14,693 bases of DNA from Alphaproteobacteria bacterium. Lineage in GTDB: Bacteria; Pseudomonadota; Alphaproteobacteria; Puniceispirillales; Marisalimonadaceae. Each line of letters begins with the position of its first letter. Position 1 is the stretch's first letter. Made by a program: the position numbers and the translations under genes. Below, in pieces: positions 1 to 7,155 of this stretch. The stretch spans positions 1 to 14,693 of the forward strand of contig JADHRC010000027.1 in assembly GCA_016777645.1 (NCBI GenBank), in the 5' to 3' direction. The notes beneath the pieces were generated by a model. The model ran no database searches, was not told where the DNA came from, and was given only the letters and a program-made list of their open reading frames with translations.

Positions 1-695
1 GTAATTACAATATTTTACTTGAAGCTCATAAAAAATCTACTTGCAAATATGAAGATGAAAGTGCCCTATTAATGAGTCAATCTTATGATATAAATACAAT
101 AAAGGGAAATCCCATAAGCTTAAAATTAACTTATAAAGATGATCTGAATTTACTAGAGCCTCATTTGTTTAATAATCATAAATATATTACTAAAGTTGGG
201 AACGGATTTGATATTCATAGATTTGATATAATTAGTCAAAGTGTTACAAAATTTATTTTTTTGGGAGGCATAAAAATAAAAAGTACAAAATCCTTAATTG
301 GTCATTCAGATGCAGATGTTTTAATGCATGCTATAACTGATAGTTTATTATCAATTATTAATAAAGGAGATATAGGAACTTTATTTCCTCCAACAGATAA
401 AAAATGGAAAAATGCTGATAGTTCCTTGTTTCTAAGGCATGCGTCAATGATGCTTAAAGAAATAGGAGGTAAAATTAATAACATCGATGCAACAGTAATA
501 TGTGAACAACCTAAAATAATAGATTATTCTAAAGAAATAAAAGAAAACATCGCTAATATATTATTAATAAACCCTCAAAAAATCAGTATTAAAGGCAAAA
601 CTTCTGAAAGTATTGGTTTTATAGGTCGACAAGAAGGTATTGCAGCTATGGCAGTTACAACGGCGCAAGTCATGGATGAAATATCCGATGCTTAA
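1..695 (+). CDS. ispDF: Bifunctional IspD/IspF enzyme, 3' part (5' end outside window)
   Basis: Fused isoprenoid enzyme of the non-mevalonate (MEP) pathway. IspD makes CDP-methylerythritol from CTP and MEP; IspF cyclises the later 2-phosphate intermediate, releasing CMP. The frame is open from position 3, upstream of the ATG at 72, so that ATG is internal and the true start lies left of the window. The residues before about position 170 (acidic EDESALL, later ISLKLTYKDDL) fit the IspD C-terminus. From about 190 a complete IspF domain follows: GNGFDIHRFD, IGHSDADVLMHAITD, GDIGTLFPPTD and GRQEGIAAMAV. The IspF zinc ligands are visible as Asp at 210-212, His at 216-218 and His at 327-329. IspD-IspF fusions are common in Alphaproteobacteria and rare in enterics. 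The stop overlaps the likely pgpA start by 8 bases. The IspF assignment is firm; the IspD part rests on a short tail. Confidence 0.93.
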   Translation, partial: NYNILLEAHKKSTCKYEDESALLMSQSYDINTIKGNPISLKLTYKDDLNLLEPHLFNNHKYITKVGNGFDIHRFDIISQSVTKFIFLGGIKIKSTKSLIGHSDADVLMHAITDSLLSIINKGDIGTLFPPTDKKWKNADSSLFLRHASMMLKEIGGKINNIDATVICEQPKIIDYSKEIKENIANILLINPQKISIKGKTSESIGFIGRQEGIAAMAVTTAQVMDEISDA

Positions 696-1206
696 AAAAA
701 AACTTTTTTTATTTTTTTTGGCTAAACTGGCCGAGGCTTATCCTATAGGAAAATTAAAATACGCTCCAGGTACATGTGCATCTTTTATTGCTTTAATAAC
801 TGGATATTACATTTTATCAAAATTGAATATAACCAATTTTATTATTTTTATTATTATATTTACTATATTAAGTTATTTTCTTTGTGAAGCTCACTTAAAA
901 ATTTATAATAAAAAAGACCCAAGTGAAATTGTTGTAGATGAATTTGCAGGCCAGTTCATTGTTTTATTAGCTACAATTCAAACTGACAATAATTTACACA
1001 TCCTTTTATCTATAATTCTTTCATTTTTGTTATTTAGATTTTTTGATATCACCAAACTAGGTCCTATTAAAAAAATGGAAAACTTGAGAGGAGGTTTAGG
1101 AATCATAGCTGATGACTTGTTGGCAGGTATTTTTGCCCTAATTACTCAGTCTGCTATATATACTTACTTTAATCAACCATTTCTCTTAAAATCATATATG
1201 GGTTAA
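688..1206 (+). CDS. pgpA: Phosphatidylglycerophosphatase A
   Basis: Membrane phosphatase that removes phosphate from phosphatidylglycerophosphate to give phosphatidylglycerol. The 172-residue product from the ATG at 688 is the usual size for the family. Family landmarks are KYAPGTCAS (24-32), KDPSEIVVDEFAGQ (76-89), FRFFDITKLGPI (116-127) and GGLGIIADDLLAG (135-147); the acidic residues fit a Mg-dependent phosphatase. Several hydrophobic segments (about 33-67, 90-120, 140-160) indicate an integral membrane protein. The frame stays open to an ATG at 640, but those extra residues lie inside ispDF and do not resemble PgpA. ATG 676 is a possible alternative start four codons upstream. No strong ribosome binding site is visible, so translational coupling to ispDF through the 8-base overlap is likely (inference). 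The start is followed by long A and T runs. Confidence 0.92.
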   Translation: MLKKKLFLFFLAKLAEAYPIGKLKYAPGTCASFIALITGYYILSKLNITNFIIFIIIFTILSYFLCEAHLKIYNKKDPSEIVVDEFAGQFIVLLATIQTDNNLHILLSIILSFLLFRFFDITKLGPIKKMENLRGGLGIIADDLLAGIFALITQSAIYTYFNQPFLLKSYMG

Positions 1207-1208
1207 AC

Positions 1209-1703
1209 ATGTGGAAAAAAATTAATATTCAATCAGAAATTCTTTATAAACAATGTTTAAAAAAAAATATTTTTGTTACAACAGCAGAAAGTTGTACTGG
1301 AGGAATGTTAGCTTCATCTATCGTATCAGTAAGCGGTTCTAGTAATATTTTTAAGTCTTCAGTAATAACATATTCAAATGAAATGAAATCCTTAATTCTA
1401 AAAATACCTTCCAAAATTATAGAAATAAACGGAGCAGTCAGCGAAATAGTTGCCAAGAAAATGGCCATTAATGTTTTGACACTACTAAAAGCCGACGTTT
1501 CAATATCAGTAACTGGAATTGCTGGTCCAGGAGGAGGTTCTGAAGAAAAGCCCGTCGGGCTTGTCTGGATGGCAATCGCCACTAGTAAATCTGTTGTAGT
1601 CCAAAAAAATTTCTTTCATGGAAATAGACTTGAAATCAGACAAAAAACAACCTTGGAAGCTCTCAAATTAGCAAATAAAACAATTAAAAAACTTAATTCT
1701 TAG
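1209..1703 (+). CDS. cinA: CinA C-terminal-type nicotinamide-nucleotide amidohydrolase
   Basis: Stand-alone CinA C-terminal domain protein of 164 residues, the PncC type. The family deamidates nicotinamide mononucleotide to nicotinic acid mononucleotide in pyridine nucleotide recycling. TTAESCTGG (24-32) holds the serine (Ser28) expected as the active-site nucleophile. VITYSNEMK ends in a conserved lysine (Lys60). VTGIAGPGGGSEEKPVGLVW follows in the C-terminal half. The N-terminal molybdopterin-binding-like domain of full-length CinA is absent, as is usual for the short form. The ATG begins two bases after the pgpA stop, so it is the third gene of the plus-strand cluster. A GGG six to eight bases upstream may serve as a weak ribosome binding site. 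Its stop overlaps the stop of the opposing ratA gene by four bases. The name pncC would be equally valid. Confidence 0.92.
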   Translation: MWKKINIQSEILYKQCLKKNIFVTTAESCTGGMLASSIVSVSGSSNIFKSSVITYSNEMKSLILKIPSKIIEINGAVSEIVAKKMAINVLTLLKADVSISVTGIAGPGGGSEEKPVGLVWMAIATSKSVVVQKNFFHGNRLEIRQKTTLEALKLANKTIKKLNS

Positions 1704-2128
1704 TTATATAATTCATTTGCTCTTGTCTCAAAAGCTTTTACCATTCGACGAACAGCTTCAGAAAATAAAGTCTCCATTATTGTTTGTAAAAAGTTTGACT
1801 TGAACTTAAAATCAACCATAAATTCCACTTTACAACCATTTTTGTCCTTCTTAAAAATCCAGTAATTTTCTAAATGTTCAAATGGTCCATCTTTATATTT
1901 AACATCTATCTTTTTATTTTTATTATCTAAAAATATTTTGGATGAATAAATTTCTTTATAAATTTTAAAACCAATAATCAAATCAGCCTCAAAACTATTA
2001 TCATCTTGATTTTTAATTCTGGCACCCAAACACCAAGGTAAAAACTCAGGATAATTACTCACATCTGAAACTAATTTAAAAAGGTTATTAGGGGTATGAT
2101 TAATAACCCTACTCTCTTTATATCTCAT
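1700..2128 (-). CDS. ratA: Coq10/RatA family START-like lipid-binding protein
   Basis: Member of the polyketide cyclase/START-like (SRPBCC) family that includes mitochondrial COQ10 and bacterial RatA. COQ10 binds ubiquinone and supports respiration; E. coli RatA was reported as an inhibitor of 70S ribosome assembly. In Alphaproteobacteria a quinone-related role is more plausible, but this sequence does not decide it. The 142 residues match the family length. They show the early VSDVSNYPEFLPWC motif (residues 21-34), a central beta-rich section with KDGPFEHLENYW, and a C-terminal amphipathic helix around EAVRRMVKAFETRA. The ATG directly follows the lipA TGA with no gap and in the same frame, and no ribosome binding site is visible, so coupling to lipA is likely. 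It is the last gene of the minus-strand run and meets cinA tail to tail. Confidence 0.85.
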   Translation of the reverse strand: MRYKESRVINHTPNNLFKLVSDVSNYPEFLPWCLGARIKNQDDNSFEADLIIGFKIYKEIYSSKIFLDNKNKKIDVKYKDGPFEHLENYWIFKKDKNGCKVEFMVDFKFKSNFLQTIMETLFSEAVRRMVKAFETRANELYN

Positions 2129-3082
2129 TCAATGATTTCTTTTATTCTGTTGAATATTTCTTTCTTTGGCATTTTTTAAAGAAATGAAATCCTCACTTGC
2201 ATGAAAACTACTTCTTGTTAAAGGAGACGAAGAAACTAATAAAAAACCTTTAGATAAAGCTACGGTCTTATATTTGTTAAATTCTTCAGGTTCTACAAAT
2301 CTATCAATTTTATGATGTTTTATGGTAGGTTGAAGGTATTGACCTATAGTTAAAAAATCAATGTCCGCTGATCTCATATCATCCATTACTTGAAAAACTT
2401 CATTTTCATTTTCACCTAAACCTACCATTATTCCCGACTTTGTAAATATATTAGGATCTAATAGTTTAACTTTTGAAAGCAAGTTAAGAGAATGAAAATA
2501 TCTTGCTCCTGGTCTAACACTTGGATACAACCTTGGAACAGTTTCAAGGTTATGATTAAATACATCAGGTTTAGCTTTTACAACCTTTTCTAAGGCTCCA
2601 TCTTTTCTTAAAAAATCAGGAGTAAGAATTTCAATAGATGTTTTGGGAGAAATTTCTCTTATGCTATCAATAGTATTAACGAAATGCGAAGCCCCCCCAT
2701 CAAACAAATCATCTCTATCAACAGATGTTATAACCACATGGGTTAAACCCAATCTTGCAACTGATTTAGCTACTCTAATAGGCTCGGATAAGTCTAAAAT
2801 TGCAGGCTTGCCAGTGGCAACATTGCAAAAAGAACAAGCCCTAGTACAAATATCGCCCATTATCATCATTGTCGCATGTTTTTTTTCCCAACAACTTCCT
2901 ATGTTTGGACATGCAGCTTCTTCACAAACAGTAGTAATATTTAAATCATCCAAAAGACCTTTTGTTTTATTAAACAAACTACCTAATGGAGCCTTGACCT
3001 TTAGCCAGTCCGGTTTAGGAGGAGAAATATTATCAGGTTTATTAACTTTTTCAGGGTGTCTAATTTTTTTTAATAGGTTCAT
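2129..3082 (-). CDS. lipA: Lipoyl synthase
   Basis: Radical S-adenosylmethionine enzyme that inserts two sulfurs into octanoyl groups on lipoyl domains, giving lipoate. The 317-residue length is typical. The auxiliary iron-sulfur cluster motif is C53-x4-C58-x5-C64. The radical-SAM motif is C79-x3-C83-x2-C86, within GDICTRACSFC. VVITSVDRDDLFDGGASHF and TKSGIMVGLGE are further family signatures. The C-terminal RSSFHA (from R290) supplies the serine that ligates the auxiliary cluster. It sits 29 bases downstream of lpd and immediately upstream of ratA, in one run with the PDH genes whose E2 and E1-beta lipoyl domains are its expected substrates. No octanoyltransferase (lipB) is in the window. 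No ribosome binding site is seen before ATG 3082, but no other suitable in-frame ATG lies near. Confidence 0.96.
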   Translation of the reverse strand: MNLLKKIRHPEKVNKPDNISPPKPDWLKVKAPLGSLFNKTKGLLDDLNITTVCEEAACPNIGSCWEKKHATMMIMGDICTRACSFCNVATGKPAILDLSEPIRVAKSVARLGLTHVVITSVDRDDLFDGGASHFVNTIDSIREISPKTSIEILTPDFLRKDGALEKVVKAKPDVFNHNLETVPRLYPSVRPGARYFHSLNLLSKVKLLDPNIFTKSGIMVGLGENENEVFQVMDDMRSADIDFLTIGQYLQPTIKHHKIDRFVEPEEFNKYKTVALSKGFLLVSSSPLTRSSFHASEDFISLKNAKERNIQQNKRNH

Positions 3083-3111
3083 AATTTTTTATTAATATCA
3101 AATTTTAAAAA

Positions 3112-4521
3112 TTAATAATGAATGGCTTTATTAAAAGCATCTAAAACAGATTCATGAATACCTTCAGACAAGGTTGGATGAGGAAAAATAGTGTGCATTA
3201 ACTCATGCTCTGTTGTTTCTAATTTTTTAGCTATTGAAAAACCTTGAATTAACTCTGTGACTTCCGGTCCAACCATATGTGCACCAATTAACTCACCAGT
3301 ATCTTTATTAAATATAGTTTTAATAATACCCTCTGAATCCCCTAAAGCAATAGCCTTTCCGTTACCTATAAATGGAAATTTTCCAACCTTAATATTAAGA
3401 CTTTTAGATTTAGCAGCCTTTTCTGTTAATCCTATTGAAGCAACTTGAGGTCTGCAATAAGTACAACCTGGTATTGAAGATTTATCAATAGGAGACAAAT
3501 TTGAGACACCTGCCATTTTCTCAACACATAAAATACCTTCATGGCTAGCTTTATGAGCTAACCAAGGACCACCAGTGACATCTCCAATTGCATAAATTCC
3601 TTTTTCTGCTGTTTCAAGGTATTCATTAGTGACAATATGACCTTTATCAATTTTTATATTAAAATTCTCAAGTCCTAAATTCTGAGTATTTGCAATTATA
3701 CCTACTGCAAGGATAACTTTTTCTGAGTTAATTATCTCAGAATTACCATTATGTATAATTTCTGACGTGACTGTATCTTTATTAATATTTACTGATTTTA
3801 AGCTAGAATTTGTCTTTAAGACAATGCCTCTTTTAGCAAAACTATTTTTAACAATATTTGATATATCATCATCTTCATTAGGCAAAATATTTGGTAATGC
3901 TTCAATAACAGTAACTTTAACACCTAAATCATTATAAAAGGATGCAAATTCCATTCCTATCGCACCAGATCCTATTATAACCAAAGAGGAAGGAAGATGC
4001 TCTGGTATCATTGCTGTTTTATAGTCCCATATATTGATTCCATCTGATTTAACAAATGGTAAATTCCTTGATTTTGCTCCTGTAGCTATAATAATATTTT
4101 TAGCAAATTCAGTGATTGTGCCATCTTTAGTTTTAATAATAATTTTTTTAGATTGATCTGAGTTTTTATCAATTTTAGCGAAACCTTCAAAAACCTTAAC
4201 TTTGTTTTTTTTCAATAAATGACTAATTCCTGAAGATAATTGAGAAGCTACTTTCCTTGAACGTTGGGTTATTTTCTTTATATCCATTTTAATATTAGAG
4301 ACGCTAAACCCAAACTCTTCAACATTATCTAGCATATGCTTAATCTCACTTGCTCTTAGTAATGCTTTAGTAGGAATACATCCCCAATTTAAACAAATAC
4401 CTCCAAGATGTTTATCTTCAACTAAAGCAACAGACATTCCTAGTTGAGAAGCTCTAATTGCTGCAACATAACCTCCTGGTCCACCACCAATAACAATCAA
4501 GTCAAAAATTTTATTATTCAT
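3112..4521 (-). CDS. lpd: Dihydrolipoyl dehydrogenase (E3 of pyruvate dehydrogenase)
   Basis: FAD enzyme that reoxidises dihydrolipoyl groups on E2 and passes electrons to NAD. The 469 residues show the full family plan. The N-terminal FAD fold has GGGPGGYVAA (12-21). The redox disulfide is C43/C48 in GGICLNWGCIPTK. The NAD fold has VVIIGSGAIGMEFASF-like sequence at about 180-195 (here VIIGSGAIGMEFASF). The second FAD motif is YAIGDVTGGPWLAHKASHEG. The interface catalytic pair is H448/E453 in HPHPTLSE. An AGGA ribosome binding site at 4528-4531 overlaps the pdhC stop and lies six bases from the ATG. Its place right after pdhA-pdhB-pdhC marks it as the PDH-dedicated E3, although E3 may be shared with 2-oxoglutarate dehydrogenase or glycine cleavage (not visible here). 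Confidence 0.97.
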   Translation of the reverse strand: MNNKIFDLIVIGGGPGGYVAAIRASQLGMSVALVEDKHLGGICLNWGCIPTKALLRASEIKHMLDNVEEFGFSVSNIKMDIKKITQRSRKVASQLSSGISHLLKKNKVKVFEGFAKIDKNSDQSKKIIIKTKDGTITEFAKNIIIATGAKSRNLPFVKSDGINIWDYKTAMIPEHLPSSLVIIGSGAIGMEFASFYNDLGVKVTVIEALPNILPNEDDDISNIVKNSFAKRGIVLKTNSSLKSVNINKDTVTSEIIHNGNSEIINSEKVILAVGIIANTQNLGLENFNIKIDKGHIVTNEYLETAEKGIYAIGDVTGGPWLAHKASHEGILCVEKMAGVSNLSPIDKSSIPGCTYCRPQVASIGLTEKAAKSKSLNIKVGKFPFIGNGKAIALGDSEGIIKTIFNKDTGELIGAHMVGPEVTELIQGFSIAKKLETTEHELMHTIFPHPTLSEGIHESVLDAFNKAIHY

Positions 4522-4529
4522 TTATTTTC

Positions 4530-5801
4530 CTATAAAAGTAAAAGTGATGGGTTCTCAATAAAAACTTTAAATTGTGATAAAAACTCAGCTCCAACGGCAC
4601 CATCAACCACCCTATGGTCACAAGATAAAGTTACAGTCATCATTGTTGCTATTTCAATTTGATTATTAATAACAACTGTTCTTTGTTCTCCTGAACCAAT
4701 TGCCAAAATACAACCTTGAGGTGGATTAATTACTGCGGCAAACTCCTTTATTCCATACATACCAAGGTTTGAAATTGAAAAAGAGCCGCCAACATATTCT
4801 TCAGGTAATAATTTACCTTCTTTTGCTTTTTCAGCTAATATTTTCATATCATTTGATATTTGCAATAATCCCTTAGTTTCTACATTTTTAACAATGGGAG
4901 TAATTAAACCTCCTTCTATAGCTACTGCAACTGATATATCTGTATTTTTAAAATATCTGGTGTTCTCATTTTCCCAGCTTGCATTCGCCTTTGGAACTTT
5001 TAACAAAGAAGCGCTCGTAGCTTTAATAATCATATCATTCACTGAAATTTTATAATTACCATTAGATAAGGCGTTAATTGAAGTTCTAGCTTTTAGTAAT
5101 TGATCTATATTACAGTCAATTGATAGATAAAAATGTGGTGCCTCAGTTTTAGATTTAACTAATCTTTGAGCAATAGTTTTCCTCATAGAAGAATTCTTTA
5201 CAAGCTCAAAATTATTGCTAGAAAGTTTATCTTCAGTTATTGGAACAATATTACTTGGTTGAAAGTTTTCAACATCTTTTTTTAATATTCTACCATTAGG
5301 GCCTGAACCATTTACTGAGTTTAAATTAATTTTTCTTTGATTAGCAATACGCTTAGCTAATGGAGTAATAAAAAGTCTAGTGCTTTCATGAGCATTGACC
5401 TGCCCATTTTCTTCTAAATTAGTGATCTTTTGTATTTGGCTTTCATTTGAAATCTGAGGTATGTCATTTTCAGCATTACTTTGAGTTTTGTTATCAACTT
5501 GATTAGTATTTACTTCATTTGTTTCAAAATTTTCAATATTGATATCTGATATTTTTTCGTCATCAGTTAGTAATACAGCAATTGGAGCATTGACTTTAAT
5601 AGAATCTTGGCCTTCTAAAACAAGTAATTTACCAATAATACCTTCATCTACGGCTTCAACTTCCATAGTTGCCTTATCAGTCTCTATTTCTGCTATGAGA
5701 TCACCTGAATTGACTTTATCTCCCTCTTTCACTAACCATTTAGCTAAGGTACCTTCTTCCATTGTAGGACTGAGTGCAGGCATCAATATGTTAATACTCA
5801 T
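4530..5801 (-). CDS. pdhC: Pyruvate dehydrogenase E2 (dihydrolipoyl acetyltransferase)
   Basis: Core subunit of PDH; it transfers the acetyl group from lipoate to CoA. Domains in order: one lipoyl domain (1-78) with the lipoylated lysine K43 in ETDKATMEVEA; a flexible linker (about 79-143); the peripheral-subunit-binding domain (145-180, ITPLAKRIANQ and GSGPNGRILKKDV); and the catalytic acetyltransferase domain (about 200-423) with the active-site motif DHRVVDG (H396, D400). The linker is rich in Asn, Gln, Glu, Asp and Ser rather than Ala and Pro, probably reflecting AT-rich codons. The AAGGA ribosome binding site (5808-5812) overlaps the TAA of pdhB, six bases from the ATG. The gene is in frame with pdhB, separated by the stop and three codons. 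The catalytic domain resembles the acetyl- rather than succinyltransferase type, and the pdhA/pdhB context supports PDH. Confidence 0.96.
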   Translation of the reverse strand: MSINILMPALSPTMEEGTLAKWLVKEGDKVNSGDLIAEIETDKATMEVEAVDEGIIGKLLVLEGQDSIKVNAPIAVLLTDDEKISDINIENFETNEVNTNQVDNKTQSNAENDIPQISNESQIQKITNLEENGQVNAHESTRLFITPLAKRIANQRKINLNSVNGSGPNGRILKKDVENFQPSNIVPITEDKLSSNNFELVKNSSMRKTIAQRLVKSKTEAPHFYLSIDCNIDQLLKARTSINALSNGNYKISVNDMIIKATSASLLKVPKANASWENENTRYFKNTDISVAVAIEGGLITPIVKNVETKGLLQISNDMKILAEKAKEGKLLPEEYVGGSFSISNLGMYGIKEFAAVINPPQGCILAIGSGEQRTVVINNQIEIATMMTVTLSCDHRVVDGAVGAEFLSQFKVFIENPSLLLL

Positions 5802-5810
5802 GATATATCC

Positions 5811-7145
5811 TTATTCTTTATAACAGACATTTTTACAAGCTTTTACTATGTCCTCAACCTGTGGTAGTGCCAATTTTTCTAAATTAGCCGCATAAGGCAT
5901 TGGAACGTCTTTACCAGTAACCCTTATTATAGGTGCGTCTAACCAATCAAATGCTTTCTCAGTAATCATTGCAGAAATTTCGGCACCAATGCCTGAAAAA
6001 GGAAAACCTTCTTCACAAGTAACAACTCTATTTGTTTTCTTTACTGAATTGATTATAGTCTCAGTATCTAAAGGACGAAGTGTTCGTAGATTAATAACTT
6101 CTGCGTTTATACCATTTTCTTTTAAAATATTAGCTGCCTCAATAGATCTTCCTACCATAATAGAAAATGCTATAATAGTAACATCATTGCCTTCTTTTTC
6201 AATATTAGCTTTTCCAATTGGTATTAGGAAATCTTCAGAATCTGGACAATTAAAAGATTGCCCATACATAACCTCATTTTCTAGAAAAATAACTGGATCT
6301 GGATCTCTTATAGCTGACTTCAACAAACCTTTTGCATCACTACTTGACCATGGAGAGACCACTTTAAGTCCTGGACAATGAGCATACCAACTAGCATAAC
6401 ACTGGCTATGTTGTGCAGCAACCCTAGACGCAGCACCATTGGGTCCTCTGAAAACAATAGGACAACCCATTTGACCACCTGACATATAGAGAGTTTTAGC
6501 CGCTGAATTAATAATTTGATCTATAGCTTGCATTGCAAAATTGAAAGTCATAAATTCAACGATAGGTCTAAGATTACCAAATGCCGCTCCTACTCCAAGA
6601 CCAGCAAAACCATGCTCTGTTATTGGAGTATCATAAACTCTTTTTTCTCCAAATTCTTCAAGTAAACCTTGTGTTACTTTATAAGCCCCTTGATATTCAG
6701 CAACTTCTTCACCCATGACAAATACTTTTTTATCCAATCTCATTTCTTCTGCCATGGCGTTTCTTAATGCTTCTCTAACAGTTATCAAACTCAAATTAGG
6801 TTCTATTGGATAATTTTCTTTAGTTTCATCTTTAGATTTACTTTTTTGTGTTTCTGTAGTGGTAGTATTAGGCATTAGATCTGTTTCAACTATAAGCTCA
6901 TCATTAGAATTAATCATTATAGCTATTGGAGTATTTACCTTTATACCCTCTGTTCCTTCAGAAACTAATAACTTTCCTATTTTTCCTTCCTCAACAGCTT
7001 CTACCTCCATTGTGGCTTTGTCAGTTTCTATTTCAGCTAGTAAGTCACCAGCTAAAATTAAATCACCCTCTTCAACAAGCCATTTAGAGAGTGTACCTTC
7101 TTCCATAGTAGGGCTTAGAGCTGGCATTAGAATTTCTATAGTCAT
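5811..7145 (-). CDS. pdhB: Pyruvate dehydrogenase E1 beta subunit with N-terminal lipoyl domain
   Basis: Beta subunit of the E1 heterotetramer, which decarboxylates pyruvate using thiamine diphosphate. The 444 residues exceed a plain E1-beta (about 325) because of an N-terminal lipoyl domain (1-78, lysine K43 in ETDKATMEVEA). A charged linker follows (about 79-118), then the transketolase-type E1-beta region (119-444). That region has GEEVAEYQGAYKVTQGL (145-161; its Glu pair is in the cofactor-binding region), DTPITEHGFAGLGVGAA, GPNGAASRVAAQHSQ and CEEGFPFSGIGAEI. A lipoyl domain on E1-beta is known in Alphaproteobacteria such as Zymomonas and Sinorhizobium. The domain is about 76% identical to that of the neighbouring E2 by hand count. 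The ribosome binding site AAAGGT (7152-7157) overlaps the pdhA stop, six bases from the ATG, suggesting coupled translation of alpha and beta. Confidence 0.96.
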   Translation of the reverse strand: MTIEILMPALSPTMEEGTLSKWLVEEGDLILAGDLLAEIETDKATMEVEAVEEGKIGKLLVSEGTEGIKVNTPIAIMINSNDELIVETDLMPNTTTTETQKSKSKDETKENYPIEPNLSLITVREALRNAMAEEMRLDKKVFVMGEEVAEYQGAYKVTQGLLEEFGEKRVYDTPITEHGFAGLGVGAAFGNLRPIVEFMTFNFAMQAIDQIINSAAKTLYMSGGQMGCPIVFRGPNGAASRVAAQHSQCYASWYAHCPGLKVVSPWSSSDAKGLLKSAIRDPDPVIFLENEVMYGQSFNCPDSEDFLIPIGKANIEKEGNDVTIIAFSIMVGRSIEAANILKENGINAEVINLRTLRPLDTETIINSVKKTNRVVTCEEGFPFSGIGAEISAMITEKAFDWLDAPIIRVTGKDVPMPYAANLEKLALPQVEDIVKACKNVCYKE

Positions 7146-7155
7146 CAGATTACCT

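Noticed and set aside
640..687. Upstream extension of pgpA to the ATG at 640
   Set aside because: The added 16 residues lie wholly inside ispDF and do not resemble PgpA; the protein from 688 already has full family length.
1244..1582. Minus-strand 112-codon open frame inside cinA
   Set aside because: It is antisense to a well-supported cinA and shows no domain or start signal.
1682..1698. Inverted repeat AATTAA-5-TTAATT at the end of cinA as an intrinsic terminator
   Set aside because: The stem is six A/T pairs only and is not followed by a U-tract; in sequence this AT-rich such repeats are expected by chance.
2643..3095. Plus-strand 150-codon open frame opposite lipA
   Set aside because: It is antisense to a certain lipA gene with intact catalytic motifs and has no family features.
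5539..5823. Plus-strand open frame opposite the pdhC 5' end, sharing a serine/threonine-rich segment with another plus-strand frame at 6859-7194
   Set aside because: The two frames resemble each other only because they are antisense to the two similar lipoyl domains. Neither has a ribosome binding site or a recognisable product.
5989..6381. Plus-strand 130-codon open frame opposite pdhB
   Set aside because: Antisense shadow of the conserved E1-beta domain; composition follows the complementary codons.
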